Shown here: one piece after another, positions 16,795 through 24,923 of the stretch
Position numbering within the stretch: position 1 is the stretch's first letter
Layout of the letters: each line of letters starts with the position of its first letter
Assembly: GCA_022781505.1 (NCBI GenBank)
Contig: JALETK010000096.1
Location: 1 to 40,904, forward strand
From: Clostridiales bacterium
Lineage (GTDB): Bacteria; Bacillota; Clostridia; Oscillospirales; Oscillospiraceae
Direction of reading: 5' to 3'
Length of the DNA stretch: 40,904 nucleotides
Notes under the pieces: model-generated
What the model was told of the DNA's origin: nothing
The model's database searches: none
The model's input: the letters and a program-made list of their open reading frames with translations, nothing else
Position numbers and translations under genes: made by a program

Positions 16795-17574
16795 TTATCG
16801 CCGCTGGCGCACTGCCTCGTAAAGGAGGATTGCCGCAGTGGCGGAGGCGTTCAGAGAGGAGATGCGGCCCTTCATGGGAACGCGCACCAGCACGTCGCAG
16901 GTCTGCCGGACCAGGCGTCCCATTCCCTCGCCTTCATTTCCAATGACGATGGCTGTGGGGCCTCTGAGGTCGGCCTCGTACAGCTCCTTTTCACCGTCGG
17001 CGGCGGTGCCGTAGACCCACACACCCTTTTCCTGAAGCTCCTTCAGGGCGGTGGGGATGTTGGCCACCCGCACCACGGGCATGTACTCCACGGCGCCGGC
17101 GGAGGCCTTGGCCACCACCGGGATCAGGCCCACGCTCCGCCGCTTGGGAATCACCACCCCGTGAGCTCCGGCACACTCGGCGGAGCGGAGAATGGCTCCC
17201 AGATTGTGGGGGTCCGACAGCTCGTCGCACACCACCAGCAGGGGGGCCTCCCCCTTGGCCCGGGCGGCCTCCAGCACCTCGTCCAGGGTGGCGTAGGTGT
17301 GGGCGGCGGCCTGGGCAATGATGCCCTGGTGGGCGTGGGTCACGCTCATCTGATCCAGCTTCCGGCGGTCCACCGGCACCACCACGGCGCCGGCCTGCCG
17401 GGCCTCACCGGCCAGGCGGGAGAGATTCCGGTCCGTATCACCGGCGGCGATGAATACCTTGTCCAGAGCCCGGCCGCTGCGCAGGGCCTCCTGCACGGCG
17501 TTCCGCCCCTCCAGCTGGCCCTCCAGGGCGTCTAGCTCCGGCTCCGGCTGCTTCTTTCTGAATTCCTGTTTCAT
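16795..17574 (-). CDS. rlmB: 23S rRNA guanosine-2'-O-methyltransferase, TrmH/SpoU family
   Basis: A 259-residue SpoU-family enzyme. RlmB methylates the 2'-OH of G2251 in 23S rRNA using S-adenosylmethionine. The N-terminal substrate domain begins LEGRNAVQEALRSGR (about residue 20). The knotted methyltransferase domain carries the three family motifs: DPHNLGAILRSAECAG, IVIGNEGEGMGRLV and VPMKGRISSLNASATAAILLYE. The ATG at 17574 follows AAGGAGA; the longer frame upstream is promoter DNA. It is divergent from ftsH. The N-terminal 17 residues are charged and likely flexible. The family assignment is firm; the exact target nucleotide is inferred. Confidence 0.92.
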   Translation of the reverse strand: MKQEFRKKQPEPELDALEGQLEGRNAVQEALRSGRALDKVFIAAGDTDRNLSRLAGEARQAGAVVVPVDRRKLDQMSVTHAHQGIIAQAAAHTYATLDEVLEAARAKGEAPLLVVCDELSDPHNLGAILRSAECAGAHGVVIPKRRSVGLIPVVAKASAGAVEYMPVVRVANIPTALKELQEKGVWVYGTAADGEKELYEADLRGPTAIVIGNEGEGMGRLVRQTCDVLVRVPMKGRISSLNASATAAILLYEAVRQRR

Positions 17575-17656
17575 GAATTGTCTCCTTGTGAATTTTTCAA
17601 AAGATCGAATAACCGCTTCCCGCAGGAGGAAAGCTATAGAATGTGAATTTGCATTT

Positions 17657-17685
17657 ATTATAACAGAATTTCTCCAGGGGAACAA
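17657..17685 (-). promoter_or_regulatory. Promoter of rlmB
   Basis: On the minus strand, TTGTTC (17680-17685) and a perfect TATAAT (17657-17662) are spaced 17 bp apart. Confidence 0.65.
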
Positions 17686-17768
17686 CAACACTTTGTAACT
17701 TTCCCAAAAATCGATCCCCTCTCCGGGGGGAATTCACAGAAAATTTACGCCCTGTTCCGGAAAATTCA

Positions 17769-17797
17769 TTGCCTGAATTTGGTTTGTGTGATATGAT
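17769..17797 (+). promoter_or_regulatory. Promoter of ftsH
   Basis: TTGCCT (17769-17774) and TATGAT (17792-17797) have a 17-bp spacer, 53 nt before the ATG. No CIRCE or CtsR-like heat-shock site is evident nearby. Confidence 0.6.
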
Positions 17798-17850
17798 AGC
17801 GGAAACGCATGTGGGTCGTATGACCCGTGAAAAGGAGGCTGTTTGGCCGA

Positions 17851-19782
17851 ATGAACAACGATCAGGACAACAGAAATCAGAACGACAAGTCCGGCAAGGA
17901 CGGCAGAGGACCCTTAAGAACCGGGCTTCCGCTGCTGGTCATCGCCATTGTTGTGGTATTGCTGTTTAACTTTGTATACAATTCCATTGCCAGCGCCCAG
18001 CTGAAGAAGAAAACCTACACGGAGTTTCTGCAGATGGTGGACCGCGGCGAGCTGGCGGAGGTTCAGTTTGAACCGGATCGGGTGCAATTCCTCACCAAGG
18101 AGGAGGCGGAGAAGCCTGGCTCCGAGCAGACGGTGTTTTACACCGGCCTCATTTCCAACACGGACAATACCCAGCTGGTGAGCACCCTGAAGAATCAGAA
18201 TGTCAGCGTGTCTCAGGAGCCCCAGGAGGACAATTCCATCATCGGATTCATCCTCTCGAACCTCCTGATTCTGGGCCTGACCTTCTTCCTCCTGACCCTT
18301 CTCATGCGGAAGATGTCCAGCTCCATGGGCGGTGGCCTGGGGGGCATCGGCCAGAGCAAGGCCAAGGTCTACATGGAGCGCCGCACCGGTGTCACCTTTG
18401 CCGACGTGGCCGGTCAGGATGAGGCCAAGGAATCCCTGGAGGAGATCATTGACTTCCTCCACAATCCCCAGAAGTACGCCGCCATCGGCGCAAAGCTCCC
18501 CAAGGGTGCGCTTTTGGTGGGCTCTCCCGGCACCGGCAAGACTCTCCTTGCCAAGGCCGTTGCCGGTGAGGCCAACGTGCCCTTCTTCTCCATCTCCGGT
18601 TCGGACTTTGTGGAGATGTTTGTGGGCGTGGGCGCCAGCCGGGTCCGGGACCTGTTCCAGCAGGCCGCCAAGGTGGCTCCCTGCATTATCTTCATCGACG
18701 AGATTGACGCCGTGGGCCGCACCAGAGACTCCAAGTTCGGCGGCAACGACGAGCGGGAGCAGACCCTCAATCAGCTCCTGGCGGAGATTGACGGCTTCGA
18801 CTCCTCCAAGGGTGTGGTGTGCCTGGCCGCCACCAACCGGCCGGAGGTTCTGGACAAGGCCCTGCTCCGGGCAGGCCGGTTTGACCGGCGGATTATTGTG
18901 GACCGTCCCAACCTCCAGGGCCGTCTGGACACCCTGAAGGTACACACCAAGAAAATCCGCCTGGCGGAGGACGTGGATCTGCGGAAGATCGCCCAGGCCA
19001 CGGCCGGCGCCGTGGGCGCGGATCTGGCAAACCTGGTAAACGAGGCCGCTTTGCGGGCCGTCCGGAAGGGCCGTCAGGCGGTGAACCAGGAGGATCTGCT
19101 TGTTTCCTTCGAGACGGTCATTGCCGGTACGGAGAAGAAGAACACTGTCCTCACGGACATTGAAAAGCGGATGATCTCCTATCACGAGGTGGGCCACGCC
19201 CTGGTGGCCGCCCTGGAGAAGCACAGTATGCCCGTCTCCAAAATCACCATTGTCCCCCACACCTCCGGCGCCCTGGGCTACACCATGCAGATGCCCGAGG
19301 AGGAGAAGTACCTGTCCACCAAGGACGAGCTTCTCACGGAGCTGAAGACTCTGGTAGGCGGCCGGGCTGCCGAGGAGGTTGTGTTCGGGGTTCAGACCAC
19401 CGGCGCCTCCAACGACATCCAGCGGGCCACGGATCTGGCCCGGAAGATGGTCACCCAGTATGGCATGAGCGCCCACTTCGGCCCCATGTCCCTGGCCACG
19501 GTGCAGAGCGAGTACCTGGACGGCCAGTCCTACATGGACTGCTCCCAGGACACCGCCGCCCAGGTGGACCGGGAGGTGCAGGCCCTTCTCACCAAGGTGC
19601 TGAACGAGTCCAAGAACCTCCTGCAGGAGCACAGAGGTCTGCTGGACGAGGTGGCCCTGTACCTGCTTACCAAGGAGACCATCACCGGCGACGAGCTGAT
19701 GCGCTATGTGAACGCGGACAAAAGCGCCCTCCCTGCCTCCGTGTTGGAGGAGCCCGAAGAGACAGAGGCGCCCCAGGAATAA
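17851..19782 (+). CDS. ftsH: ATP-dependent zinc metalloprotease FtsH
   Basis: A 643-residue membrane-anchored AAA+ protease that unfolds and degrades membrane and regulatory proteins. Two membrane helices (about residues 26-44 and 130-153) bracket the short extracellular domain. The AAA domain has Walker A GSPGTGKT (224-231; most relatives have GPPGTGKT), Walker B IIFIDEID, and the second region of homology ending in [10 protein letters not shown]. The zinc protease motif HEVGH is at 445-449. The ATG at 17851 is preferred to a GTG at 17827 because GGAGG lies between them (17834-17838). The gene is monocistronic and ends at a canonical terminator. Confidence 0.97.
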   Translation: MNNDQDNRNQNDKSGKDGRGPLRTGLPLLVIAIVVVLLFNFVYNSIASAQLKKKTYTEFLQMVDRGELAEVQFEPDRVQFLTKEEAEKPGSEQTVFYTGLISNTDNTQLVSTLKNQNVSVSQEPQEDNSIIGFILSNLLILGLTFFLLTLLMRKMSSSMGGGLGGIGQSKAKVYMERRTGVTFADVAGQDEAKESLEEIIDFLHNPQKYAAIGAKLPKGALLVGSPGTGKTLLAKAVAGEANVPFFSISGSDFVEMFVGVGASRVRDLFQQAAKVAPCIIFIDEIDAVGRTRDSKFGGNDEREQTLNQLLAEIDGFDSSKGVVCLAATNRPEVLDKALLRAGRFDRRIIVDRPNLQGRLDTLKVHTKKIRLAEDVDLRKIAQATAGAVGADLANLVNEAALRAVRKGRQAVNQEDLLVSFETVIAGTEKKNTVLTDIEKRMISYHEVGHALVAALEKHSMPVSKITIVPHTSGALGYTMQMPEEEKYLSTKDELLTELKTLVGGRAAEEVVFGVQTTGASNDIQRATDLARKMVTQYGMSAHFGPMSLATVQSEYLDGQSYMDCSQDTAAQVDREVQALLTKVLNESKNLLQEHRGLLDEVALYLLTKETITGDELMRYVNADKSALPASVLEEPEETEAPQE

Positions 19783-19791
19783 GCAATACAA

Positions 19792-19835
19792 CAGGCGTGC
19801 TGCAAAGGTGTTCCTGCAGCACGCCTGATTTTTAT
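19792..19835 (+). terminator. Rho-independent terminator of ftsH
   Basis: A 13-bp stem CAGGCGTGCTGCA (19792-19804) pairs with 19815-19827 around a 10-nt loop, followed by ATTTTTAT. Confidence 0.9.
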
Positions 19836-19894
19836 ACCCGGCGGGATGTCCCCAGTCCGGCAGCCGGAGAACGGGAGGAGAATGGGGTTGCTTC

Positions 19895-21343
19895 CTATGC
19901 CGCAGGCCGGTTTACGACGCCGACAAACAGGGGAAGGCCTTCGGCGTTGGTGATGGCAAAGAGGAAGGGCCGGTCCAGGGTGAAGTCTATCTCCTCCTCC
20001 GGGGCCATTCCTTCGCCCGCCGTCATCATGACGGTATAGGCTGCGGCGGTCAGGCCCTCCTCGTCAATGGTGACCCGGGCGGCGTGTTGGACCCGGGAGA
20101 GGTAAATCCCCGCCGTGTCCTCCGTCATGGGAGAGAAGTCGGAAACCCCACTGTCAAACACGTCGGTGACGCCCAGGGCCTGCAGCCCTCCGGATAGCTC
20201 CAGATCCGAGGATACGTCAAATTTGGGCAGGGCCAGATTGACCGTCAGGTATTGGCTGTTCTCCTGGCGGCTGCTTTCGGACAGCAGAAAGTCCGTCAGC
20301 CCGGAGCCTGCCAGCAGTGCGTCCGGGGTGACGCCCGCCTCCGGCAGAATCAGCCACATGCTGCCGCCGTTTTCAATCCCCTGGGCCACGGCGGAGAAGC
20401 CCTCGCCCCGGTAGAAGCTCCGGGCAGTGCTCTGATGCATGAAGTCGCAGGTGATGTCTCCGGAAGGGGTGTGGAAGAGGCCGGGCTCCGTCATGGCCTT
20501 GCTGAAATCGTCTGTCCACTTCCCCCGGAAGTAGACTGTGGCAGCCAGGGCCAGAATGGTTTCCGGGCTCATTTCCAGATCGGAGGCCTGCTCCTCCAGG
20601 AGCCCCCCGGTCTGGGCGTTGAGCCAGTCCCGCAGGGCCTGGTTGAAATCCTGGGAGCCCATGGCCCCCCGGTAGGAGGAGGCGTAATAGACCTGGGCCA
20701 GGGTGTCCATGGTCTTCTGGTTGAAGTTTACATCCTGGCTCAGCCACACGGAGCCGGCGAGGATGCTGGTGAGCACGCCGTCGTCGCAGTAGTTTGCCTG
20801 CCAGAGGGCGGTGGCCTGGGCCCGCAGGGCCTCCAGATCCGCCGCACCCAGAAGGGACAGAATCTGTGCCCGGCTGTTTCCGTCGGTCAGCTCCGCCAGC
20901 ATGGCAAGGGCCATATAGACATTCAGAGGGGAATAGACCCGGTTCTCCTCCCCGCCGGTGAGAAACTGCCGGGTGGAGCGGGCAAAGAAGTCCTCCAGCC
21001 CACTGGCATACCCCTCGGGCTGGTTCCGGAGGGCCTGCCGGCTTTCCCACCAGGCATCGAAGGCCCGGGAATAGCCGTCGCTGTCAAATTCCCCGTCGGA
21101 GGCTTCAAAGGCGGACATGTCCGGGTAGGGGGCCATGTCCGGGTACCGGGCCTCGCTGATGGCGTAGGCCGTGGTCTGCATGGGCCCGCCCACCAGGGCG
21201 CAGACCAGGAGAACCACAGCCAGGGCCGCCGCCACCGTTCCAATCCACAGGGGGCGGCGCCTCTTGCGCTTTGCCTGGAGGGCCTGGGTGATATGTTCGT
21301 CGCTGACCTCATCCAGGGCTTTTGCAATGTAGTCTTCGTTCAT
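19895..21343 (-). CDS. Membrane-anchored serpin, putative anti-sigma partner
   Basis: A 482-residue protein. Residues 1-32 are cytosolic and charged (ending KRKRRRP), 33-52 form one membrane helix, and the rest is an extracellular serpin domain. The C-terminal serpin signature DRPFLFAI and the hinge of the reactive loop (DEEGLTAAAYTV, about residues 427-438) are clear. An Ala-rich hinge suggests an inhibitory serpin, although Leu and Tyr sit where small residues are usual. The N-terminal tail-plus-helix layout is like clostridial anti-sigma proteins. The gene overlaps the ECF sigma gene stop by ATGA, so the two are translationally coupled. I infer that it holds the sigma factor and senses proteases or stress outside the cell. 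This is unproven. Confidence 0.85.
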   Translation of the reverse strand: MNEDYIAKALDEVSDEHITQALQAKRKRRRPLWIGTVAAALAVVLLVCALVGGPMQTTAYAISEARYPDMAPYPDMSAFEASDGEFDSDGYSRAFDAWWESRQALRNQPEGYASGLEDFFARSTRQFLTGGEENRVYSPLNVYMALAMLAELTDGNSRAQILSLLGAADLEALRAQATALWQANYCDDGVLTSILAGSVWLSQDVNFNQKTMDTLAQVYYASSYRGAMGSQDFNQALRDWLNAQTGGLLEEQASDLEMSPETILALAATVYFRGKWTDDFSKAMTEPGLFHTPSGDITCDFMHQSTARSFYRGEGFSAVAQGIENGGSMWLILPEAGVTPDALLAGSGLTDFLLSESSRQENSQYLTVNLALPKFDVSSDLELSGGLQALGVTDVFDSGVSDFSPMTEDTAGIYLSRVQHAARVTIDEEGLTAAAYTVMMTAGEGMAPEEEIDFTLDRPFLFAITNAEGLPLFVGVVNRPAA

Positions 21344-21894
21344 ACGGTTACACCTTCCTTTTCCAAATAGGTTTTGAGCCTGCCCCGGAGGCGGGACAGC
21401 CGCACGGAGACGGTGTTCTCCCGGAGCCCCAGCTCTGCGGCAATGGTTCCCACAGGGTCGGAAAACCAGTACCGCCGCAGGAAGATGGCCCGGTTCTCCG
21501 GGTCCAGGGTGTCCAGAAAGGCGTCGATGGCGCGTCCCAGCTCCCGGGCGGAGCAGACCTCCTCCATGGATGGCCCGGGAAGACAGTCCTCCAGCTCCGC
21601 CAGGGGCAGGTCAGGGAGCGGCCCACGCTTCTGGGCCCGGTTGGCCCGGCGGCGGTTCAGGGCGGTGTTCCGGGCAATCCGGCACACGAAAGCTGCCAGG
21701 GGATCAGGCCGCCGGGGCGGGATGGCATTCCAGGCTCCGAGATAGGTGTCATTGGCGCACTCCTCCGCGTCCTCGCGGTTTGCCAGAATGTTGTGTGCGA
21801 TTTGGAAAATCAGCTTTCCGTATTTTGCCGCCAGCTGTCCGATGGCCGTTTCGGACCGGGACCAGAACAGGGCAATGATTTGAGCATCCTCCAT
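21340..21894 (-). CDS. ECF-type RNA polymerase sigma factor
   Basis: A 184-residue sigma-70 family protein with only regions 2 and 4, as in extracytoplasmic-function sigma factors. Region 2 spans about residues 20-85, with AEECANDTYLGAWNAIPP and FVCRIARNTALNRRRA contacting core polymerase and the -10 element. Region 4 is a helix-turn-helix at about 125-175 (DPVGTIAAELGLRENTVSVRLSRLRGRL) for -35 recognition. A strong AAGGAGGTGAG lies before the ATG. The overlapping downstream serpin gene sits in the anti-sigma position. Its regulon is unknown, but autoregulation is common for this class. Confidence 0.93.
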   Translation of the reverse strand: MEDAQIIALFWSRSETAIGQLAAKYGKLIFQIAHNILANREDAEECANDTYLGAWNAIPPRRPDPLAAFVCRIARNTALNRRRANRAQKRGPLPDLPLAELEDCLPGPSMEEVCSARELGRAIDAFLDTLDPENRAIFLRRYWFSDPVGTIAAELGLRENTVSVRLSRLRGRLKTYLEKEGVTV

Positions 21895-21924
21895 CTCTGT
21901 CTCACCTCCTTCTGCCTATTACCT

Positions 21925-21948
21925 ACCGGTTCGGAAGGGAATCTTACA
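21925..21948 (-). promoter_or_regulatory. Candidate ECF-type autoregulatory promoter
   Basis: Upstream of the sigma gene the minus strand reads TGTAAG (21943-21948), then 12 nt, then ACCGGT (21925-21930), roughly the -35/-10 layout of ECF promoters with a TGTAA-type -35. No good sigma-A promoter is visible. This is a weak call on two short boxes. Confidence 0.25.
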
Positions 21949-22019
21949 GTCCCTTTGAAAACCGGACACATGAAAATGGATGAAGCGGCAGCGTCCCGCA
22001 AAAGAATCCGGGGAACGCT

Positions 22020-22078
22020 AAAAAACTGCGGCGGGGGTATCCTGAGGCAACGCCCTGGGACACCCCCGCCGTATTTTT
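22020..22078 (-). terminator. Terminator after the small 110-residue gene
   Basis: CGGCGGGGGT (22029-22038) pairs perfectly with 22062-22071. On the minus strand the stem is followed by a run of six Ts. The plus strand also has TATTTTTG after the stem, so it may work both ways. Confidence 0.75.
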
Positions 22079-22109
22079 GAATTTTTCCTGAGGGATGGGG
22101 GACGGTTTG

Positions 22110-22442
22110 TCAGTCCACCACGTCTGCGAAGTCCTCTTCATCGGCAAAGTCGCTGCCGGGCTGGGGGGCCACATTTTTCTGGCTGCGGAGCTCTCCAATC
22201 CGGTGGAGGGAGGCCTCAATCCGGCTCAGCTGCTCGTCGTAGGCGGGGCCGGAGGGAGCTGTGCCGGAGAGCTTATCCTGATAGTACAGCTTGCCGATGG
22301 CCTGGTAGGCGGTCTTCACCTTGTCCTCCTCGGCGGCGATGGATATGGACAGCTTGGCGGTGGTGGCTGCCCGCTTGGTGGCGGCAGCGGCGGTCTGGGC
22401 CACGCTTCCTGCGCGGTTCAGAAAATCATCGAAATTGCTCAT
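22110..22442 (-). CDS. Small hypothetical protein, helical
   Basis: A 110-residue protein that I do not recognise by name. It has no signal peptide or membrane helix. Residues 5-75 are predicted as long amphipathic helices (ATKRAATTAKLSISIAAEEDKVKTAYQAIGKLYYQ), followed by an acidic Asp/Glu-rich tail ending DEEDFADVVD. The pattern, an Ala-rich helix followed by a KVKTAYQAIGKLYY segment, is common in small clostridial proteins of unknown role. A good site AAGGAGG precedes the ATG by 8 nt, and it has its own extended -10 promoter and terminator, so it is likely a real single-gene unit. Confidence 0.7.
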   Translation of the reverse strand: MSNFDDFLNRAGSVAQTAAAATKRAATTAKLSISIAAEEDKVKTAYQAIGKLYYQDKLSGTAPSGPAYDEQLSRIEASLHRIGELRSQKNVAPQPGSDFADEEDFADVVD

Positions 22443-22474
22443 GACGGTTCCTCCTTACAGTTGATTCTATTTCC

Positions 22475-22480
22475 AGTATA
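22475..22480 (-). promoter_or_regulatory. Extended -10 box of the small gene
   Basis: The minus strand reads TGC-TATACT, an extended -10 box 33 nt before the start codon at 22442. No clear -35 box is seen, consistent with an extended -10 promoter. Confidence 0.4.
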
Positions 22481-22530
22481 GCACAAAAGGGGCTTGTTTG
22501 GTGCGGACATGGGGGAATTTTACAAAAAAT

Positions 22531-23640
22531 TCAAGATCGCAGCCAGGCGTCAAAGCGGCTCCAGAGGCCGGCTTTTTCGGGAAGCTCCGGAGACGCCTCC
22601 GCCGGGGGCTCATCACCGACAGGCGCCGGGGATTCCGGCGTGTCTTCGGACTCCGCCTCCTCTGCCGCCTCCCCGTCCGGGGCGGCGGGCGCTTCCGGAG
22701 TGGCCTCTTCGGTGGATCCTTCCGGGGCCTCACCGGCAGGGGCGTCGGAAGACTCAGGGGCTTCCGCATCCGGAGCAGCCTTCTCCGCCTCCTTCGCGGC
22801 CCGGGCGGCGGCCACCTGGTTTGCAAAGAGCTTGGCAGGGTCATGGCTCCGGCGGGACTGGATCAGGAGAAGAATCAGGGCGGCGGCGCACAGGACGATG
22901 GACAGCACCTGGCTGACCCGCAGGGCCGTGCCGGGAATATAGAGGCTGTCGGACCGCAGGCCCTCAATGAGGGCCCGGCCTGCGCCGTACCAGGCCAGGT
23001 ACTGAAGCGCCACCTGGCCGTCATATTTCCGGTACTTGGACAGGAAGTGGAGCAGCAGGAAGCCCGCCAGGTTCCACAAAGACTCATAGAGGAAGGTGGG
23101 GTGGACGTAGATGGTCTCTCCCGTGAAGCTGTTCAGCAGGCCCATGCGGAGGAAGCAGTCCGTGGTGCTGCCGAAGGCCTCCCGGTTGAAGAAGTTGCCC
23201 CAGCGGCCGATGCACTGGCCGATGAGGAAGCCCAGACACACCAGATCCAGGATTGCCCCCGGCTTCAGCTTCTTGACCTTGCAGAACACCAGAACGCCGA
23301 TGGCCGCTCCGATGATGCCCCCGTAGATGGCAAGGCCGCCCTCCCAGATATAGAGGCAGCTGATGGGGTTGGCTGCGTACTGATCCCAGGAGAAGACACA
23401 GTAATAAATCCGGGCGCAGACAATGGCGAAGGGGGTGACCCACAGAACGCCGTCAATGAGATCGTCCTCCGTAATGCCGAACTCCTTGCACTGGCGGCAG
23501 GCGTAGAGCACCGCCAGGCAGAGGCCCAGGGCGATGATCACTCCGTACCAGCGAATTTGCAGGCTGCCCAGGGAGAACCCGGTGGAGGGGTTCAGGGAGA
23601 TCCCCAGGCCGGGGAAGGAAATTTCCGTAAATGCTTGCAT
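22531..23640 (-). CDS. lgt: Prolipoprotein diacylglyceryl transferase with long acidic tail
   Basis: Lgt transfers diacylglycerol from phosphatidylglycerol to the lipobox cysteine of prelipoproteins in the membrane. Family signatures are WEGGLAIYGGIIGA (residues 99-112) and GRWGNFFNREAFG (145-157), among about seven membrane helices ending near residue 262. The protein has 369 residues, about 80-100 more than usual. The extra part (about 280-369) is an Ala/Pro/Glu-rich, low-complexity acidic tail, presumably in the cytosol. Its start overlaps the M16 peptidase stop as TAATG, so the two are coupled. The tail is the unusual feature; the enzyme call is firm. Confidence 0.95.
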   Translation of the reverse strand: MQAFTEISFPGLGISLNPSTGFSLGSLQIRWYGVIIALGLCLAVLYACRQCKEFGITEDDLIDGVLWVTPFAIVCARIYYCVFSWDQYAANPISCLYIWEGGLAIYGGIIGAAIGVLVFCKVKKLKPGAILDLVCLGFLIGQCIGRWGNFFNREAFGSTTDCFLRMGLLNSFTGETIYVHPTFLYESLWNLAGFLLLHFLSKYRKYDGQVALQYLAWYGAGRALIEGLRSDSLYIPGTALRVSQVLSIVLCAAALILLLIQSRRSHDPAKLFANQVAAARAAKEAEKAAPDAEAPESSDAPAGEAPEGSTEEATPEAPAAPDGEAAEEAESEDTPESPAPVGDEPPAEASPELPEKAGLWSRFDAWLRS

Positions 23641-24923
23641 TATGATACCTCCTCTTGCCGGGGCCGGATGACGGCCAGGGCACAGTGCTCTTCCACGGCG
23701 AATTGCCGGATGAAGTCCTCCACCTGCTCCCTGGTCACAGCGTCATAGGCCGCGGGGAACTCCAGATAGGGCACGCCGTCAAAGTGGGCGGCGCACAGGC
23801 GGAAGCAGGTGCTGTCCAGACTGTCCAGGCTCCGGTACTGGCGGCCCAGGGCGGAGCGCTTCAGCCGGTTGAAGAGATCCTCCTCCACGCCCTCCCGGCT
23901 CACCCGGCGGGCCTCCTCCAATATGGCGTCCCGGACGGCCTCCGGGTTCCGGCTGTCTCCGCCGCAGCTGAGGAGCGCCACGCCAGGCAGATCCTCGTAG
24001 CCGGCGGAGAAGGAGGAGTCAATGAGGCCCTGGCGGTAGAGCCGGAGGTACAGGGGGGAGGACTCGCCCATAAGGGCCTCCGCAGCCAGATCCCCCACAA
24101 TCTGCTGCCGGAGGCAGGGGGCGCCCCGCCCCGGCCAGGGGCATTTGAAGCCCAGCTGGAAGGTGGGCATGGCCACGTCCATGGCCCGCTCCACCAGGGG
24201 CTTGGGGCAGGTGAGGGCTTCCGGGGGGCCGTAGTCCCGCAGGGCCAGGGCATGGGGAGAGCCGGGGAGAAGCCGCTCCGCCATATCCACCACTGCTTCC
24301 GGATCCACGTCGCCCACCACGCACAGCATCATGTTGGCCGGGTGATAGAAGGCGGCGTAGCAATCATAGAGGGTCTGGGGGGTGATTTCCCCGATGCTCT
24401 CCACGCTTCCCACAATGGGCACCCGAACCGGGTGGCTTTGGTACATGGCGGCGAACAGATCCTCGTAGACCTGGCTGTCGGCACTGTCCTCATACATCCC
24501 GATCTCCTGACCGATGATGCCCCGCTCCCGCTCCACGGACTCCGCCGTAAAATAAGGGGTGGAGACGAAGGTGAGGAGAAGCTCCAGGCATTTTTCAAAA
24601 TTGTCCGTGCAGCTGAAATAGTAGGCGGTGAGGGCGTAGCTGGTAAAGGCGTTGGGGTTTGCGCCCATGGCGGAGAACTCTGCCATCACGTCCCGGCCCT
24701 CCAGGTCGAACATCTTGTGCTCCAGATAGTGAGCCACCCCGGCCGGTGTGCGGAAGGACTGGCCGTTCCACTGAAAGGCCGTGTCAATGGAGCCGAAGTT
24801 GGTGACAAAATAGGCGCTCTTCTTGGCAAAGCCCGGCTTGGGAAGCACCGCCACGGGCAGCCCATTGGAGAGGGTGGCCTCATAGAGCCGCTCGTTCAGC
24901 CGGGGATAGTTTGTAACCTTCAT
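23640..24923 (-). CDS. M16 family zinc peptidase (YmfH-like), catalytic member
   Basis: A 427-residue insulinase-family (M16) protein. The inverted zinc motif is HYLEH at residues 65-69, and the third ligand is probably E140 in IIGQEIGMYED. The C-terminal half is the second M16 domain. In Firmicutes such proteins come in pairs (YmfF/YmfH), one catalytic and one not; substrates are usually unknown, although some process peptide natural products. The upstream M16 gene overlaps by ATGA and lgt follows directly, giving a tight three-gene operon. No signal peptide is present, so it acts in the cytosol. No candidate peptide substrate gene is seen here. Confidence 0.9.
   Translation of the reverse strand: MKVTNYPRLNERLYEATLSNGLPVAVLPKPGFAKKSAYFVTNFGSIDTAFQWNGQSFRTPAGVAHYLEHKMFDLEGRDVMAEFSAMGANPNAFTSYALTAYYFSCTDNFEKCLELLLTFVSTPYFTAESVERERGIIGQEIGMYEDSADSQVYEDLFAAMYQSHPVRVPIVGSVESIGEITPQTLYDCYAAFYHPANMMLCVVGDVDPEAVVDMAERLLPGSPHALALRDYGPPEALTCPKPLVERAMDVAMPTFQLGFKCPWPGRGAPCLRQQIVGDLAAEALMGESSPLYLRLYRQGLIDSSFSAGYEDLPGVALLSCGGDSRNPEAVRDAILEEARRVSREGVEEDLFNRLKRSALGRQYRSLDSLDSTCFRLCAAHFDGVPYLEFPAAYDAVTREQVEDFIRQFAVEEHCALAVIRPRQEEVS

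Noticed and set aside
17834-17838. Riboswitch or RNA thermometer ahead of ftsH
   Set aside because: The leader has only a 5-bp hairpin (17813-17826); no known riboswitch core or masking of the GGAGG site is visible.
17914-19791. A 625-residue open frame antisense to ftsH, with similar long antisense frames opposite malic enzyme, hdrA, gpmI and frdA
   Set aside because: The frames mirror GC-rich codon positions of well-identified genes. Their translations are low-complexity (His/Gly/Val-rich) with no recognisable domains.
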